From: Nilaparvata lugens
Lineage: Eukaryota > Arthropoda > Insecta > Hemiptera > Delphacidae
NCBI RefSeq assembly: GCF_014356525.2
Contig: NC_052507.1
Coordinates: forward strand, 63,719,166 to 63,783,165
DNA: 64,000 bases
Direction of reading: 5' to 3'
Part shown: positions 43,031 through 54,207 of the stretch, piece by piece
Layout: the number at the start of each line of letters is the position of its first letter
Numbering within the stretch: position 1 is the stretch's first letter
Notes under the pieces: model-generated
What the model was told of the DNA's origin: nothing
The model's database searches: none
What the model saw: the letters and a program-made list of their open reading frames with translations, nothing else
Program-made: the position numbers and the translations under genes

Positions 43031-43510
43031 GTTGAGTGAAACAATACAGACATAGACCAACTCATTTCATTTGGATAAATTGAACATAGATAAGATAATA
43101 ATGAGAAAAACAATTTAGAGTAATAGTTTTTTAGCTTTTTCAAGTTTCATGAAGTGTCTCGCTTTTTTGTGTGAATTGAGCCTTCTGTTGATTTTCACTC
43201 TATGATCAATCCGCTATACATTTTTTTACACTCTCAATTATACTTACAGCAGTGAATTATTTGGAAGGAATATTTCAAGGATACTAGTTATTCAATATAA
43301 AATTCAGTGACTTCAGTTTGGGATCATCTATTTTCATATTGCTTTCTGGAATATAACACAGTTTCACAGAATATTACACAGCAATATAACTTTGAGTAGT
43401 AACTCAAGTGATTTAACAAGAAATACAGCTTTCAAGTAATATAACAGAGCTATTGTGTTCGTGGGAATCAGTCAAACACAAAATTAAAATTGTTCAAAAA
43501 AAAATTCAAC
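43031..43510. other. Intergenic, no gene recognised
   Basis: CATGAAGTGTCTCGCTTTTT and GATTTTCACTCTATGATC (43149-43206) recur at 56531-56592, so this is a dispersed repeat fragment. The remainder is AT-rich. Confidence 0.5.
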
Positions 43511-43511
43511 A

Positions 43512-44108
43512 ACTAGTGAAGTCCACGTTATAATGGGAGTGGAGAAAGATAGAAGAACTACGTTGCCGATCCTCTGTCTTGTCAATGCCTTCTCTGGCGG
43601 TAGCTGATACAGGTTTATTAATGTAATAGACTATTAACTGTTCATTCTCGTTCAAAATAATCAACTATATTTCATTAAGCAAGAAATTATACTTTTCAAA
43701 AATTTCATAATGAATCTTCATAAATAATTATTATTATTTCAACATTGTTAAAAGACGATCTGGCAACAGAGCAAAGCGAAAAAGAGAGAAAGATGGGAGA
43801 ATAACGTTGCCGATCCTCTGTCTTGTCAATGCCTTCTATAGACGGTAGCTGATACAGCCTTATTAATGTAATATTAATGGTTCATTCTCGTTTAAAATAA
43901 TCGATTATATTTCATTAAGCAAGAAATTATATTTTTGAATAATTTCATAATGAATTTTCATAAGTAATTATTATTTCAACATTGTTAAAAGACGATCTGG
44001 CAACAAAGCAAAGCGTGAAATAGATAACGCTATCAGCTTTGTTGATAGACAAGGACAGCAATACCAATGCTAATCGAACACTGCCATTATAACGTGGACC
44101 TCACTATA
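43512..44108 (+). mobile_element. Family A MITE, copy A11 (composite with 244 bp tandem duplication)
   Basis: Two successive left-to-centre segments (GAGAAAGAT at 43542 and 43786) share one pair of terminal repeats (CTAGTGAAGTCCACGTTATA ... GTGGACCTCACTATA). Confidence 0.9.
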
Positions 44109-44109
44109 G

Positions 44110-44518
44110 AATATGATTCAGTATGAAATAAGTGGTTGAAAAATAGCAGCGAGTTATTCAAATACGAATTCGAGAATCTGGAAAGTTGTCAAAGCCGTTA
44201 CGAGCTCCAATACGCTTGAAAAACAATTTAGCAAATAAATTAAACACTCAAACGTTGTAGATACGTTGAAACGCCAACGAGTTGATGAAACTGTTTTTCC
44301 GAAAATAATAAATTCATTTCACAAGAACGATCATGCCTCGTTATAGCTGATTAAAAATCATGTGAGCCGTTAAAAAGTCTCATTCACTTAGAAAATCAGT
44401 GGAGCGTCAAGTTTGTATTTTGTCTGGATATTTTTGAAACATCTCAATTCAGTCTTCATGTGGCAGGGTTGAGTATGCAATGGCAAAACATGAGTTTTGA
44501 ACCTCCTAGAAAATGATA
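44110..44518. other. Intergenic, no gene recognised
   Basis: No shared repeat or recognisable frame was noticed. Confidence 0.4.
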
Positions 44519-44710
44519 CTGTTTTATTTATTTATTTATTTATTTATTCGTGGACAGAATCACAAATCATATAAATATGATTAGGAAGGAACAACAGGCT
44601 TGGCCCAAATCTATTCCATTCCCAAATTTTGATAAATTAATAAAGTGTCCAAAAAATAGGTTATGTTTCTTCTGTGAAACGTTAAAGTTCAAAATATTCT
44701 GCAGGAATCA
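44519..44710 (+). mobile_element. Family N fragment
   Basis: A TTTATTTATTTATTTATT run, then GGAAGGAACAACAGGCTTGG and CCCAAATTTTGATAAATTAA, resembling the 50790-50880 part of N2. Confidence 0.5.
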
Positions 44711-44751
44711 TTGAATAAAGAGAAGAAAATCATCTATAAAATAATACTCAC

Positions 44752-44930
44752 AATGATGTCCACGTTATAATAGCAGTGAATAAAGATAGGAGTAGAGCGT
44801 TGCCGATTCTCTGCCTTGCCACAGAGGGTAGCTACTGATACCAGTATACCTGATGTAATATTAACTGTTCATTCTTGTTTGAAATGATCAATTATATTTT
44901 ATTCGTCAATATTTCTAATCATCCAATAAC
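44752..44930 (+). mobile_element. Family A left half, copy A12
   Basis: GATGTCCACGTTATAATAGC ... TTCATTCTTGTTTGAAATGA and TTTTATTCGTCAA. The right half is not adjacent. Confidence 0.8.
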
Positions 44931-44997
44931 AAATGTATGAATTCAGGGCTTCTCTCTTGTATTTATAAAATAGAATTATAGTACCCTTTAAAATTAA

Positions 44998-45877
44998 TTG
45001 ACCGAGCGAAGTGAGGTCTAAGATTCAAGTCGACGGTTTGACATTTCTCTTAATGTTTAAATGTTTATATGTTTATGTTGCGCATTTACGGCGAAACGCG
45101 GTAATAGATTTTCATGAAATTTGACAGGTATGTTCCTTTTTTAATTGCGCGTCGACGTATATGCAAGGCTTTTGGAAATTTTGCTTTACAAGGATAATAT
45201 AAAAGGAAAAAGGAGCCTCCTTCATACGCCAATATTAGATTAAAAATCAGACTATAGAATTATTCATCATAGATCAGCTGACAAGTGATTACACAGATGT
45301 GTGGAGAAGCAGGTCTATTGCAACGTTAGTAGACAAACTAACATGATACAAAACATCCCATGGAATCTTGGGCTTGAATCTTCTGAATTTGAAAGAAAAT
45401 TTCATTTTTCCAAAGACCCAAAAATACATTACAAAAAAGTAATAAGATACTTTTTGAAATAGGAAGCTTCTATTACAAGATACATGAAGATAAATAATAT
45501 AATCCAGTAGTTCTACTCACAGATATTTTAAATACATCACGTTTGTCATAACAGTTTGTGATCTGTGGAGATCAGAGAGTAACTTATAGAATGTCAATAT
45601 TCTATTTTCTCTGGTGGAGATGTCAGTTTTATTTCTGTTTATTTCAGGCCTTATTAGATTATATTTCTCTGCTTTACACTCAGATTGTCGACTACTGGCT
45701 GCAAAGTATGTCCAATCAATCGATTTATTTACACGTCCAAGGTACTATAGGTACAATTACCTGCTCTGTCTACTAACTTTGGGTCTATTGCTGTATTTCC
45801 ATAAGGTCTATAATTTCAATCAGGTACTTGTGGATGAGAATACTGCGTGAGGTCTACTGTTCACAGAACTACTAGTA
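44998..45877 (+). mobile_element. Family B element, copy B8, split by element V
   Basis: TTGACCGAGCGAAGTGAGGT ... TTCACAGAACTACTAGTA. V interrupts the GGTCTATTGCTGTATTTCC segment that is continuous in B2. Outside B8, GTACCCTTTAAAATTAA (44981) and TTAATTTTAAAGGGTAC (45947) are inverse copies. Confidence 0.9.
45321..45781. mobile_element. Element V: 461 bp inverted-repeat transposon with 9 bp target duplication
   Basis: The ends CAACGTTAGTAGACA and the inverse of TGTCTACTAACTTTG match at 14 of 15 bases. GGTCTATTG is duplicated exactly at 45312-45320 and 45782-45790. Open frames of 72-78 codons inside show no transposase motif. Confidence 0.9.
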
Positions 45878-46070
45878 GAATAATAAATAAAAATCAATAA
45901 GTAACAAATTGTTACAATTAGTACCTAATCTTGTTTTATTATTTTATTAATTTTAAAGGGTACTATAATTCGTTTTTATCAATGATAAATATTCATCATT
46001 GGGATCATATATTTTTGTTAATAAATTATATGTCAACATTGTTGAAAAACAAACTGGCAACGTTGCGGAG

Positions 46071-46445
46071 CTATAGTGAGGTCCACGTTATAATGGCAGT
46101 GGAGAAAGATAGGAGATCAACGTTGCCGATCCCCGTATTGTCAATGCCTTCTATAGACGATAGATGATACAGGTTTATTGATGTAATATTAAGTGTTCAT
46201 TCTCGTTTAAAATAATCAATTACATTTTATTAAGCAAGAAATTATATTTTCCAATAAATGAGTTTCCATAATTAATTAAAGTTGAATATTTTGTTGATTG
46301 ATTATTAATTCTACATTGTTAAAGACGATCTGGCAACAGAGCAAAGCGAGAAAGAAATTACGCTATGCACTTTGTTGAATGATAGACAAGGATAGCAATA
46401 CCATTGCTGATCAAACACTGCCATTATAACATGGACCTGACTTTA
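46071..46445 (+). mobile_element. Family A MITE, copy A13 (full length)
   Basis: CTATAGTGAGGTCCACGTTA ... ATTATAACATGGACCTGACT; complete centre. Confidence 0.92.
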
Positions 46446-46708
46446 GAAAAGGATAACGCTATCTGCTTTGTTGTATCGCTCAATCGCAGTATAGTATCGT
46501 TGAAATAGTTGAGCGACATAATGTTTGGTTCGATTGGAGAAAAATGATGTCGAATTCAATGAGCTCTAAATCTACAATTCAAATCAAATCAATTTATTCT
46601 CACAATTTACAAATTATACAGTACAGTTTCAGAGCATTTTATATATACCCTTATGTTGGGAGAGACTAACATGTAGGCTTAAGCCTGTGTTTGTGTTGGC
46701 CTGGCGTA
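46446..46708. other. Intergenic, no gene recognised
   Basis: Contains a short A-like phrase (AGGATAACGCTATCTGCTTT) at about 46449. Otherwise unassigned. Confidence 0.45.
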
Positions 46709-46710
46709 AA

Positions 46711-47370
46711 TCTATATATATAAAAGCGAAATGGCACTCACTCACTGACTGACTCACTCACTCACTTGCAGAACTGAAAATCTACCGGACCAAAAACGTT
46801 CAAATTTGGTAGGTATGTTCAGTTGGCCCTTTAGAGGCGCACTAAGAACGGATTTGGAAAAATTTCCAAAGATACACCCAAAATCTGCGTTTTTCCAGCG
46901 TTTTCTCAGCTTTATCGAGAAGAAATGAACCTAAAATGTTCAAATTTAGTACAGAAGCTCAGCTGGGATGTAATAATGTTGGGTTGGAAGGAATTTGAAA
47001 TAACGCCAAAGATACGACCAAAATCTGTGTTTTTCCAGCGTTTTTTGCGCTTTCTCAGCTTTATCAAGAACAAATGAACAGAAAATGTTCAAATTTACTA
47101 CAGAAGCTCAGCTGGGATGTAATAATGTTGGGTTGGAAGGAATTTGAAATAACGCCAAAGATACGCCCAAAATTAGCGGTTTTTTGCGTTTTCTCAGTTC
47201 TTTCATCAAGTAATATACAGAAAATTTTCAAATTGCACTATATAATTGAAATGATTGAATCGAGCGAAGCGAGCCCGCTGATCTCATTTTTGGACGATCC
47301 AGCCAGGGGTCCAGGGGGCGGAGCCCCCTGGCTTGACGGATATGGCGAGCGAAGCGAGTCTGACGACTTG
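46711..47370 (+). mobile_element. Family M, Helitron-like element, copy M2
   Basis: TCTATATATATAAAAGCGAA ... GAGTCTGACGACTTG. It contains a ~149 bp internal tandem repeat (GTTCAAATTTAGTACAGAAG at 46940, GTTCAAATTTACTACAGAAG at 47088) and the palindrome CAGGGGGCGGAGCCCCCTG. Confidence 0.6.
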
Positions 47371-47796
47371 TTAATAATAAGGTCATATTTAACAAGATAA
47401 CTTGAATCACAGCTTCACAGTATAGGAGGCGATGAAAACGGAAAAGCGGCAACATTGTCTCTGAATTTATAACGTGAGTCCCACTAGACTATATGGACGA
47501 CAAATTACAAAGCAAACAACAGAAAATAATTAAGGTCAAGCAGTAGGGGTTGAAAATAGTGAGCTGGTGCAGCGGAGGGCAAGATTTGTAATCAAATAAA
47601 TATCTCTAATTGGATTTTCAATTAATTGCGGCAAAAGTGTATGGAAGCCGGACGCTGTGTCTACTGTCTACTGTCTCCTACTGTCTACTGTCTCTGTCTG
47701 CAATACTGTCACTGCTTTAGCACAGCAAATGAGATTTTAGTGTGGCAAATTAGAGACGTTTATCATTCTGGCTGTGTAGGGGTGTGGAGCCGGCTG
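47371..47796. other. Intergenic, no gene recognised
   Basis: CTACTGTCTCCTACTGTCTA-type short repeats at about 47660-47700. Nothing else assigned. Confidence 0.45.
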
Positions 47797-48000
47797 CTAT
47801 AGTCAGGTCCACGTTATAATGACAGTGGAGAAAGATAGGGGAACAGCGTTGCCGGTTCTCTGCCTTTCCACCGCCTTCTATAGATGGTGGCTGATACAGG
47901 TTTATTGATGTAATATTAACTGTTCATTCTCGTTTGAAATAATCAATGATTTTATATTGAGTTTTCACAATTAAGATTGAATATTTTGTTAATTAATATC
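47797..48000 (+). mobile_element. Family A left half, copy A14
   Basis: CTATAGTCAGGTCCACGTTA ... TTCTCGTTTGAAATAATCAA and ATATTTTGTTAATTAAT; the right half is missing. Confidence 0.85.
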
Positions 48001-48467
48001 TAATATTTTAGTATAAATACAATGTGATATTAACAGGTTATTCTTATTCAAAAAAGTCTATCATATTTCATTCTTATTGGACCGATTGGAGACTACAACA
48101 AAAATTTTAATTAAATTTAGATTAGAGATTAGGAACACATCCAATTGTGATTATTGACGTAATACGGACAGAGCTGAGGCTCGAGACTCGAAATTAACTG
48201 AAAGTGGGTGTTGGAAAAGAGAGAGAAGGAAGAGGGATAGAGAGAAAGGAAAAGAAAGAAAGAGAGAGTGAGGGGGAAAAAGTGAGAGAGATTAAGAGAA
48301 AGCTAGAAGACATAACCTCATTTCGGACTTTCAATATTACCTTAATTTGGGAGAGAAATAGCACAAGGTATTCTTAGTTTTTCTCTCCTAATCTGGGCTT
48401 CATTGTAAAAAAGAATAAATAATAAAGAGGGAGTGAAAAAGAGAGAGTAAGAGATAAGGAGAGAGTG
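48001..48467. other. AT-rich then GA-rich DNA
   Basis: 48200-48310 and 48430-48467 are GAGAGA-rich. No gene recognised. Confidence 0.5.
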
Positions 48468-48735
48468 ATTAGATTCCCTTATTTATGAATGTTACAATAT
48501 TTCCTGACTCACACACTAATTTTCATTAAATTACGGTAATGCTAATTTATTATTCAACGAATTTTACCAAGTATAAAACATTAATCAATGAGAATAAAGA
48601 TTGAATGCAATTAGAATAACGCTAGTATAATATTGTGTTGTAACTTCATAAATCGGCGGTGTTCCAACAAAATAGTTTATTGTCGATTCTCTAAGAAGGA
48701 TATAGAATAATATCCTTCCCATCAACATACGACCG
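48468..48735 (-). mobile_element. LINE 3' end, E2 family
   Basis: Counterpart of 35738-36005: CGGCGGTGTTCCAACAAAAT, TTGTCGATTCTCTAAGAAGG, ATATCCTTCCCATCAAC. Confidence 0.7.
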
Positions 48736-48756
48736 GTAGAGAGAGAGAAAGTGATA

Positions 48757-49030
48757 GAGATTGATTGAGTACCTTATTTATTTAGATTACAATATATACT
48801 GGCTTATACACTTATACAATAGATTACAATACAGCAAAGTTTTAGATGAATTTAGAAAAACTTAGAAAATAATTATTGAGCTGTACAATGATATGTAAAA
48901 AAGCAATTAAAAAGGAAAAACTATACAAAATAATATTGTAATGCATAAATAAATTGGCGGAGCTTTGGATAAATCAATGGCCATTCTTCGGAAAAAATAT
49001 TAAAAATATCCTTCCCAGTAACTCTCTAGG
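48757..49030 (-). mobile_element. LINE 3' end (family of the 36-37.6 kb LINE)
   Basis: TACTGGCTTATACACTTATA, TTGGCGGAGCTTTGGA and ATATCCTTCCCAGTAACTCT; tail GATTGATTGAGTACCTTATT. The same order E2 then E occurs at 35738-36315. Confidence 0.78.
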
Positions 49031-49049
49031 AGAGAGAGAGTGAGAGAGA

Positions 49050-49125
49050 AAGAGATTCAGATTCCTTTTTTTATGTGTTTTTTTTAACAAAAACAAATTT
49101 TAATTTACGTACTAGTGTTTAAAAT
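49050..49125 (-). mobile_element. Retroposon 3' end with AGATTC tail
   Basis: AGATTCAGATTCCTTTTTTT, ATGTG and TTAACAAAAACAAAT, matching 50005-50095. Confidence 0.5.
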
Positions 49126-49189
49126 AATTACCAGTAATGATAAGAGAGGGAGAGAGAGAGAAAGAAGGAGAGGGACACAGTGTGTGAGA

Positions 49190-49255
49190 GAGATTGATTG
49201 ATTGATCATTTGCCTTTATTGGGACGGAGTTCTCTGCCACACAACCCTGAGAGAG
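49190..49255 (-). mobile_element. Retroposon 3' end with GATT tail
   Basis: GATTGATTGATTGATCATTT, GCCTTTATTGGGACGG, CTCTGCCACACAACCCT; a sister copy lies at 55425-55500. Confidence 0.55.
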
Positions 49256-49660
49256 AGATATTTATTTGATATTTGATATTTATTCAATTTGTCTTACATT
49301 TGCCAACACCTATGGCAAACACTTAAAATTAAACAAAACCAGCAAAAAATAACACTTCTAAATTTAAATACAATACATAGTGAAAAATATCAGTGGAAAT
49401 TAATACAATTGATGAAAATGATGTAGGCTAATTTATTGGGCAGAATTCACAGGGAAGTGGAAATTTGAAACGTACAAGTGGGAGGATATTAAGGCTGGAT
49501 GAGGGGTAGGGATGTAGAATATGGATATAGAGGAACTCGGATTTTCGGTGGGGTTGTACCACTCTAGCACCTTAGGTTGTTGGGACGCTGGGCCTGCTTT
49601 TCTAGACCGGCAGCACCACGGCCAAACTATTAATTAAATGAGATTGATGGAAAGAAATTG
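49256..49660. other. Probable further retroposon 3' sequence, unassigned
   Basis: Starts with TTTATTTGATATTTGATATT and continues with moderately GC-rich DNA to 49620. No frame or shared copy was identified. Confidence 0.35.
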
Positions 49661-49664
49661 AGAA

Positions 49665-49940
49665 AGAGATTGATTGGAGAAAATGGAGCAAATAAAATAA
49701 ATGCGAATGGAGCAAATAGAAATAAATAAATGGAGCAAATAGAAATAAGAATGAGAATATCAATTCAAGTAAAATAATGATGAATGGAATGCAGAGAAAT
49801 GAAATTAAAATTAGAACAGACAGGACAATAGCTCAATCATCATCCAGTAAATATTTAATTTAAACAGATTCCTTTTGAAGGAAGCCAATGAATTGGATTG
49901 GATCAGGTGGTAGGGTAGGGAGTTCCATGCTCGGCAGAGC
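49665..49940 (-). pseudogene. LINE fragment with reverse-transcriptase C-terminus
   Basis: On the minus strand from about 49939 the frame reads LCRAWNSLPYHLIQSNSLAS then FKRNLFKLN, the C-terminal RT pattern seen at 36666-37618 (CRAWNALP...). It is followed by a short 3' UTR (repeated TATTTGCTCCATT) ending near a CCAATCAATC tail. The 5' truncation is within a GAGAGAGAG tract. Confidence 0.7.
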
Positions 49941-50004
49941 GAGAGAGAGAGAGTGAAATAGAGAGAGAGAAAGAGAGAGTGAGAGATTGAGGAAGAGAGA
50001 GAGA

Positions 50005-50095
50005 GATATTCTGATTCAGATTCAGATTCCTTTATTCATGTGTTTTTTTAACAAAAACAAAATTCAACTTACGTTCTAGCGTTGAAAATAATTAC
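50005..50095 (-). mobile_element. Retroposon 3' end with (CAGATT)n tail
   Basis: CTGATTCAGATTCAGATTCC, TTTATTCATGTGTTTTTTTA; embedded in GA-rich DNA on both sides. Confidence 0.55.
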
Positions 50096-50384
50096 CAGCA
50101 AGAGTAAGAGAGTGAAGGAGAGGGTGAAAAAGATGGAGAGAGAGAGAGAAAGAGGTAGTTTGAAAGAGGGAGAGAGAGAGTGGCTATTTTGAGCAGAGTT
50201 GTGAGACGGGAAGGGACGCTGAGACGGGCAGAGAGCAGGCGATAAGTTATTATTAGTCAACTATTTACGGACGCAAATGGGAAATGTGGACAAACTGTAT
50301 TACATGCATTACTAACACTAAACAATAGTTAGCTCAGGCGACACATGTAATGACTAAATTGTACTTGGTTTATGTCTGTATTGT

Positions 50385-50748
50385 TCACTTAATTGATAAC
50401 ACTCTCCACTGATTCTACTGCACTTTATCTCACAGTTTCTACTGGGAGTGGAATTGTTTGTAGCTAAAAATCTTATCTCTCTACATTGTTTTTCTTTTCA
50501 TTCTTGTATTATTTGTATTGAATTTATCAGAATAAAATGAGTTGGTTTAGGTCTGTAGTTTTTCACTTAACTGATAACTCTCTCCACTGACTCCACTGCA
50601 CTTTATCTCACAGTTTCTACTGGGATTTTAATTGTTTTTAGATAAAAATCTTATCACACTACATTGTTTTCTTCATTCTTGTATTATATGTATTGAATTT
50701 ATCTAAATAAAATGAGTTGATTCATGTCTGTATTGCTTCACTTAACTT
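50385..50748. repeat. Tandem array T, first part (~178 bp units)
   Basis: CTCTCCACTGATTCTACTGC at 50402 and CTCTCCACTGACTCCACTGC at 50579, each followed by CTTTATCTCACAGTTTCTAC and TTTATC(A/T)(G/A)AATAAAATGAGTTG. The array resumes at 51476 and 54835 after insertions. Confidence 0.85.
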
Positions 50749-51472
50749 GATATCGGGGTACCGAACTTCGCTCCTTCTTTATTTATTGATTAGCAGAGCA
50801 CAGTTCTTCAAAATGATTGGGGAAGGACTAACAGGCACAGCCCAAAACTGTTTCTTCCCCGAATTTTGATTTATACACCATAAATAGACCAAAAAGTAAG
50901 TTATGTTCCATACTCTTGAATTCAGGTCCAATTTTCAATCCAAACATTTGAAAACAAAAAAGTTCTAATTTAGATTGTTTACAAACCAGATTGAATAACA
51001 AAATAACACTTACTAATCACTTAATAACTGTAAAATAATGATTAACTTTGGAAATTATGATGAACTCTTATCTAGAATGATATACCATGTCATGTCAACA
51101 AATCAGATTATTTTGATCATTCGATTAAAATCTCTAGATAATATTTCTCGTGAGATAAGCTGATTGATTCAACAGCTGAAAATAATTCTGTCTCTCTCCC
51201 ACACACGCATCTTCTGTTATCAATATACGACGAAATTATCATCTGTTGTTCCAAAAATGAATAATAATTATTACCCTTTTCATGTCCTTCAGCGAGTTTT
51301 CCCAGTGATGAGACCTAGTGCAATCGAAATTTTATATCATAAACCTACTATGTTCCAAATTTCGTGAAAATCGTTAGAGCCGTTTCCGAGATCAGTTGGA
51401 CATAAATAGATAACCATATAAATAACCAAATATATAAATATATACAGAAATTACTCCCTTAATATAATAGGA
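50749..51472 (+). mobile_element. Family N element, copy N2, inserted in array T
   Basis: TATCGGGGTACCGAACTTCG ... CAGAAATTACTCCCTTAATA. The longest N copy; includes GCACAGCCCAAAACTG and TGATGAGACCTAGTGCAATC. Confidence 0.75.
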
Positions 51473-51475
51473 TAA

Positions 51476-51819
51476 CACTCAACTCCTTTGGATATATTTG
51501 GACGGTAAATTTTTGTTATCAATATAAGAAGTGCTTAAAAAAACTCATTGAGACAATTTTTATTAAAATAAGGGAGAAAAACAGTAGTAGATTTATCGTG
51601 TTGATTCTTTCCCAATCACAGATCTGATGTTGTGATTATGGAATGAATAAACTCTCCACTCAGTCTACTGCACTTTATCTCACAGTTTCTACTGGGATTT
51701 CAATTGTTTTTAACTGAAAATCTTATCACTCTACATAGTTATTCTTTTCATTCTTGTATTATCTGTATTGAATTTATCTGAATAAAATGAGTTGGTTTAT
51801 GTCTGTATTTTTACTTTCC
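51476..51819. repeat. Tandem array T, second part
   Basis: TTTGGACGGTAAATTTTTGT, AAACTCATTGAGACAATTTT, CTCTCCACTCAGTCTACTGC. The same set recurs at 54880-55137. Confidence 0.8.
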
Positions 51820-51949
51820 TTGCCCTATTACCCTAGGTAAGGAATATATTGCTTTCCGAAAAAATTTAAGGTACCCCAATTTGTAAATTTCTTTACGTTT
51901 CAAGTTCCCCTAAGTCCAAAAAAGTGGTTTTTGGGTATTGGTCTGTATG

Positions 51950-51980
<31 letters not shown>

Positions 51981-51993
51981 TGTGTGTGTGTGT

Positions 51994-52068
<75 letters not shown>

Positions 52069-52763
52069 TGTGTATGTCTGTGTGTATGAGTGTATGTGCG
52101 TCTGTGTATACACGATATCTCATCTCCCAATTAACGGAATGACTTGAAATTTGGAATTTAAGGTCCTTACAATATAAGGATCCGACACGAACAATTTCGA
52201 TCAAATTCAATCAAAGATGGCGGCTAAAATGGCGAAAATGTTGTCAAAAACAAGGTTTTTCGCGATTTTCTCGAAAACGGCTCCAACGATTTTGATCAAA
52301 TTCATACCTGAAATAGTCATTGATAAGCTCTATCAACTGCCACAAGTCCCATATCTGTAAAAATTTCAGGAGTTCCGCCCCATCTATGCAAAGTTTGATT
52401 TTAGATTCTTAATTATCAAGCTTCAGATACAATTTAAACAAAAAATTTCCAGTGGAATAGATTGTGCATGAGAATCTCTACAATTAATCTTCAGTAACAT
52501 TTTCACCTAAAATTAAAAATAAACTCGAAAATCGAGAAAATGTGATTATCCAATTGCAAACTGTTGGCAACTGTTGATTCTATTAAATGATTCACTATGA
52601 AGAGATAGTAGACCTCGTGTGACTCCAGCTTTATTGCCCTGTCACCAGCTGGCTCTAATCTTTGAATAGTAGACTTGAGATGCGCGGGAACACTACCGTA
52701 GCGTCAGGTGATCAATTTTCATAACGGCAAGGAAAGGTGTGTGAGTGCGCCACACCAGATTTT
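51820..52763 (+). mobile_element. Family F element, copy F2, inserted in array T
   Basis: TTTACTTTCCTTGCCCTATT ... CGCCACACCAGATTTT. Same layout as F1 but with a GT tract expanded to ~130 bp (about 51945-52080), which accounts for its greater length. Confidence 0.88.
51945..52082. repeat. (GT)n microsatellite within F2
   Basis: GT runs separated by GTGTGTGGTGTG-type interruptions. The Cys/Val and His/Thr frames here are artefacts. Confidence 0.97.
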
Positions 52764-53573
52764 CTCTTTTCTGTAAAGGACTACTTGTAATATAAATATA
52801 AAGAAAAATAAAAATCTCAGTACCCTTTTTGAAATATTTCATCACAACATGTTTCGGACATTTATGCCATTTTCAAGTGATATGAAGTAAATATATAAAT
52901 ACTGGAAGATTCATTATGTTTTTAAGTTTAAATGTTTATATGTTAATATGTTTATATGTCTGTATGTGACCGGATCTCGAAAACGGCTTTAAGGATTCTT
53001 ATGAAATTAGGAACAAAGTAGGTTTATGATATGAAAATTCGATTGCACTAGGTCTCAACCCTGGTATATATAACTCGCTGAAGGACATTAAAAGAATAAA
53101 TAAGTCCTTGGAAAAACAGCTGGAAATTTTGTCGTCTGTCGATACCGTAATGGAAGTGAGTGAGCGAGTGCATGTGTGGGTTATTCCTCAGCTGATCTCA
53201 CGAGAATAATAACCCAGCAAGAAAAACTTATTTTTGTTTATTTATATATATTTTTTATATTAAACATGTTTACTCCAGAAAGTTTAAAATAGTAACTATA
53301 TGCTGTTAGTGTAGAATAGTACTTAGTATATTAACAAATATTGTAGCAAAAACATAGTATATCATTATAAATCGAATTCATAATTCATAATAATTTGTAA
53401 TTGATGATGTGTTTGTTTTTTGAAGTTTGTTATTTTGATGTGTGATAGTAGATTAACCTAGATTTCGATTTGGACTGTAGTATAAATTTGAAAAGCGACA
53501 GTTTTGGGCATAAGCCTGTTGTGCCTCCTCATATTACAGTAAAAATAATTGTACTGAAAAAATGAATAAATAA
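52764..53573. other. Unassigned repeats, including a family N-like piece
   Basis: 52970-53200 contains GATATGAAAATTCGATTGCA and CTAGGTCTCAACCCTGG, a reverse match to the 3' third of N. 52820-52890 carries ACATGTTTCGGACATTTATG, a retroelement-type phrase. No gene recognised. Confidence 0.45.
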
Positions 53574-53574
53574 A

Positions 53575-53825
53575 TACTAGTAGTTCTGTGAACAGAAGAC
53601 CTCGCGCTCAGTAAGTTACATTGACCTGTTGTTATGTTTTCTCAGAAATCAATAAATAATTCATCAATTTAAAATGTTTAGAAAAAATCCTAGATAAACA
53701 GACTAGAGTTTTCTGTCCTATCGTACCGTGACGTGTCGTCCCGGAATGTGAGTGTGAGCGCTGTTATCGCTGTTATCTGGCTGCAATCGTCGACTTGAAT
53801 CTTAGACCTCACTTCGCTCGGTCAA
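53575..53825 (-). mobile_element. Family B element, copy B9 (internally deleted)
   Basis: CTAGTAGTTCTGTGAACAGA ... CTTCGCTCGGTCAA, with GTGACGTGTCGTCCCGGAAT. The core between the TGGCTGCAA segment and TCGTCGACTTGAATC is deleted. Confidence 0.85.
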
Positions 53826-54206
53826 ACAAGGAAACTCTTTTAATAGTGCATAAAAATTGCATTCAATGAGGCATGTCATTAATAGTCCACACGACAGCTG
53901 ATTTATGATGAAATCTATAGTCTCATTTTTACGGTAATATTGACGTTAGAAGGAGACTCCTTTTCATCGATAAATCTTATATATACGTTGACGCAAAATT
54001 CAAAAAGGAACATACCTGTCAAATTTCATAGGAAACTATTGCCTAAGACATACTGGCAACTGGACTGCCCGAGTTCAAAGCAGAGAAAGGTCGAGAGACA
54101 ATACTATGCTATTTCAGTTATTAATTGCTTGTGTTATTGCATGCAATCAATACGACTCTTTAACAAATTACAAAAATTAATTAATTGAAGTTGAGCTTCA
54201 TTCTAC
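53826..54206 (-). mobile_element. Rearranged family B interior (related to B5)
   Basis: Holds the B5 interior blocks ATTGCATTCAATGAGGCATG and CAAAGCAGAGAAAGGTCGAG, but in the order expected if the two halves had been exchanged. It lies directly between B9 and B11. Confidence 0.65.
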
Positions 54207-54207
54207 T

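Noticed and set aside
51893..52210. His-Thr and Cys-Val repeat proteins
   Set aside because: Produced by the GT microsatellite in element F2.
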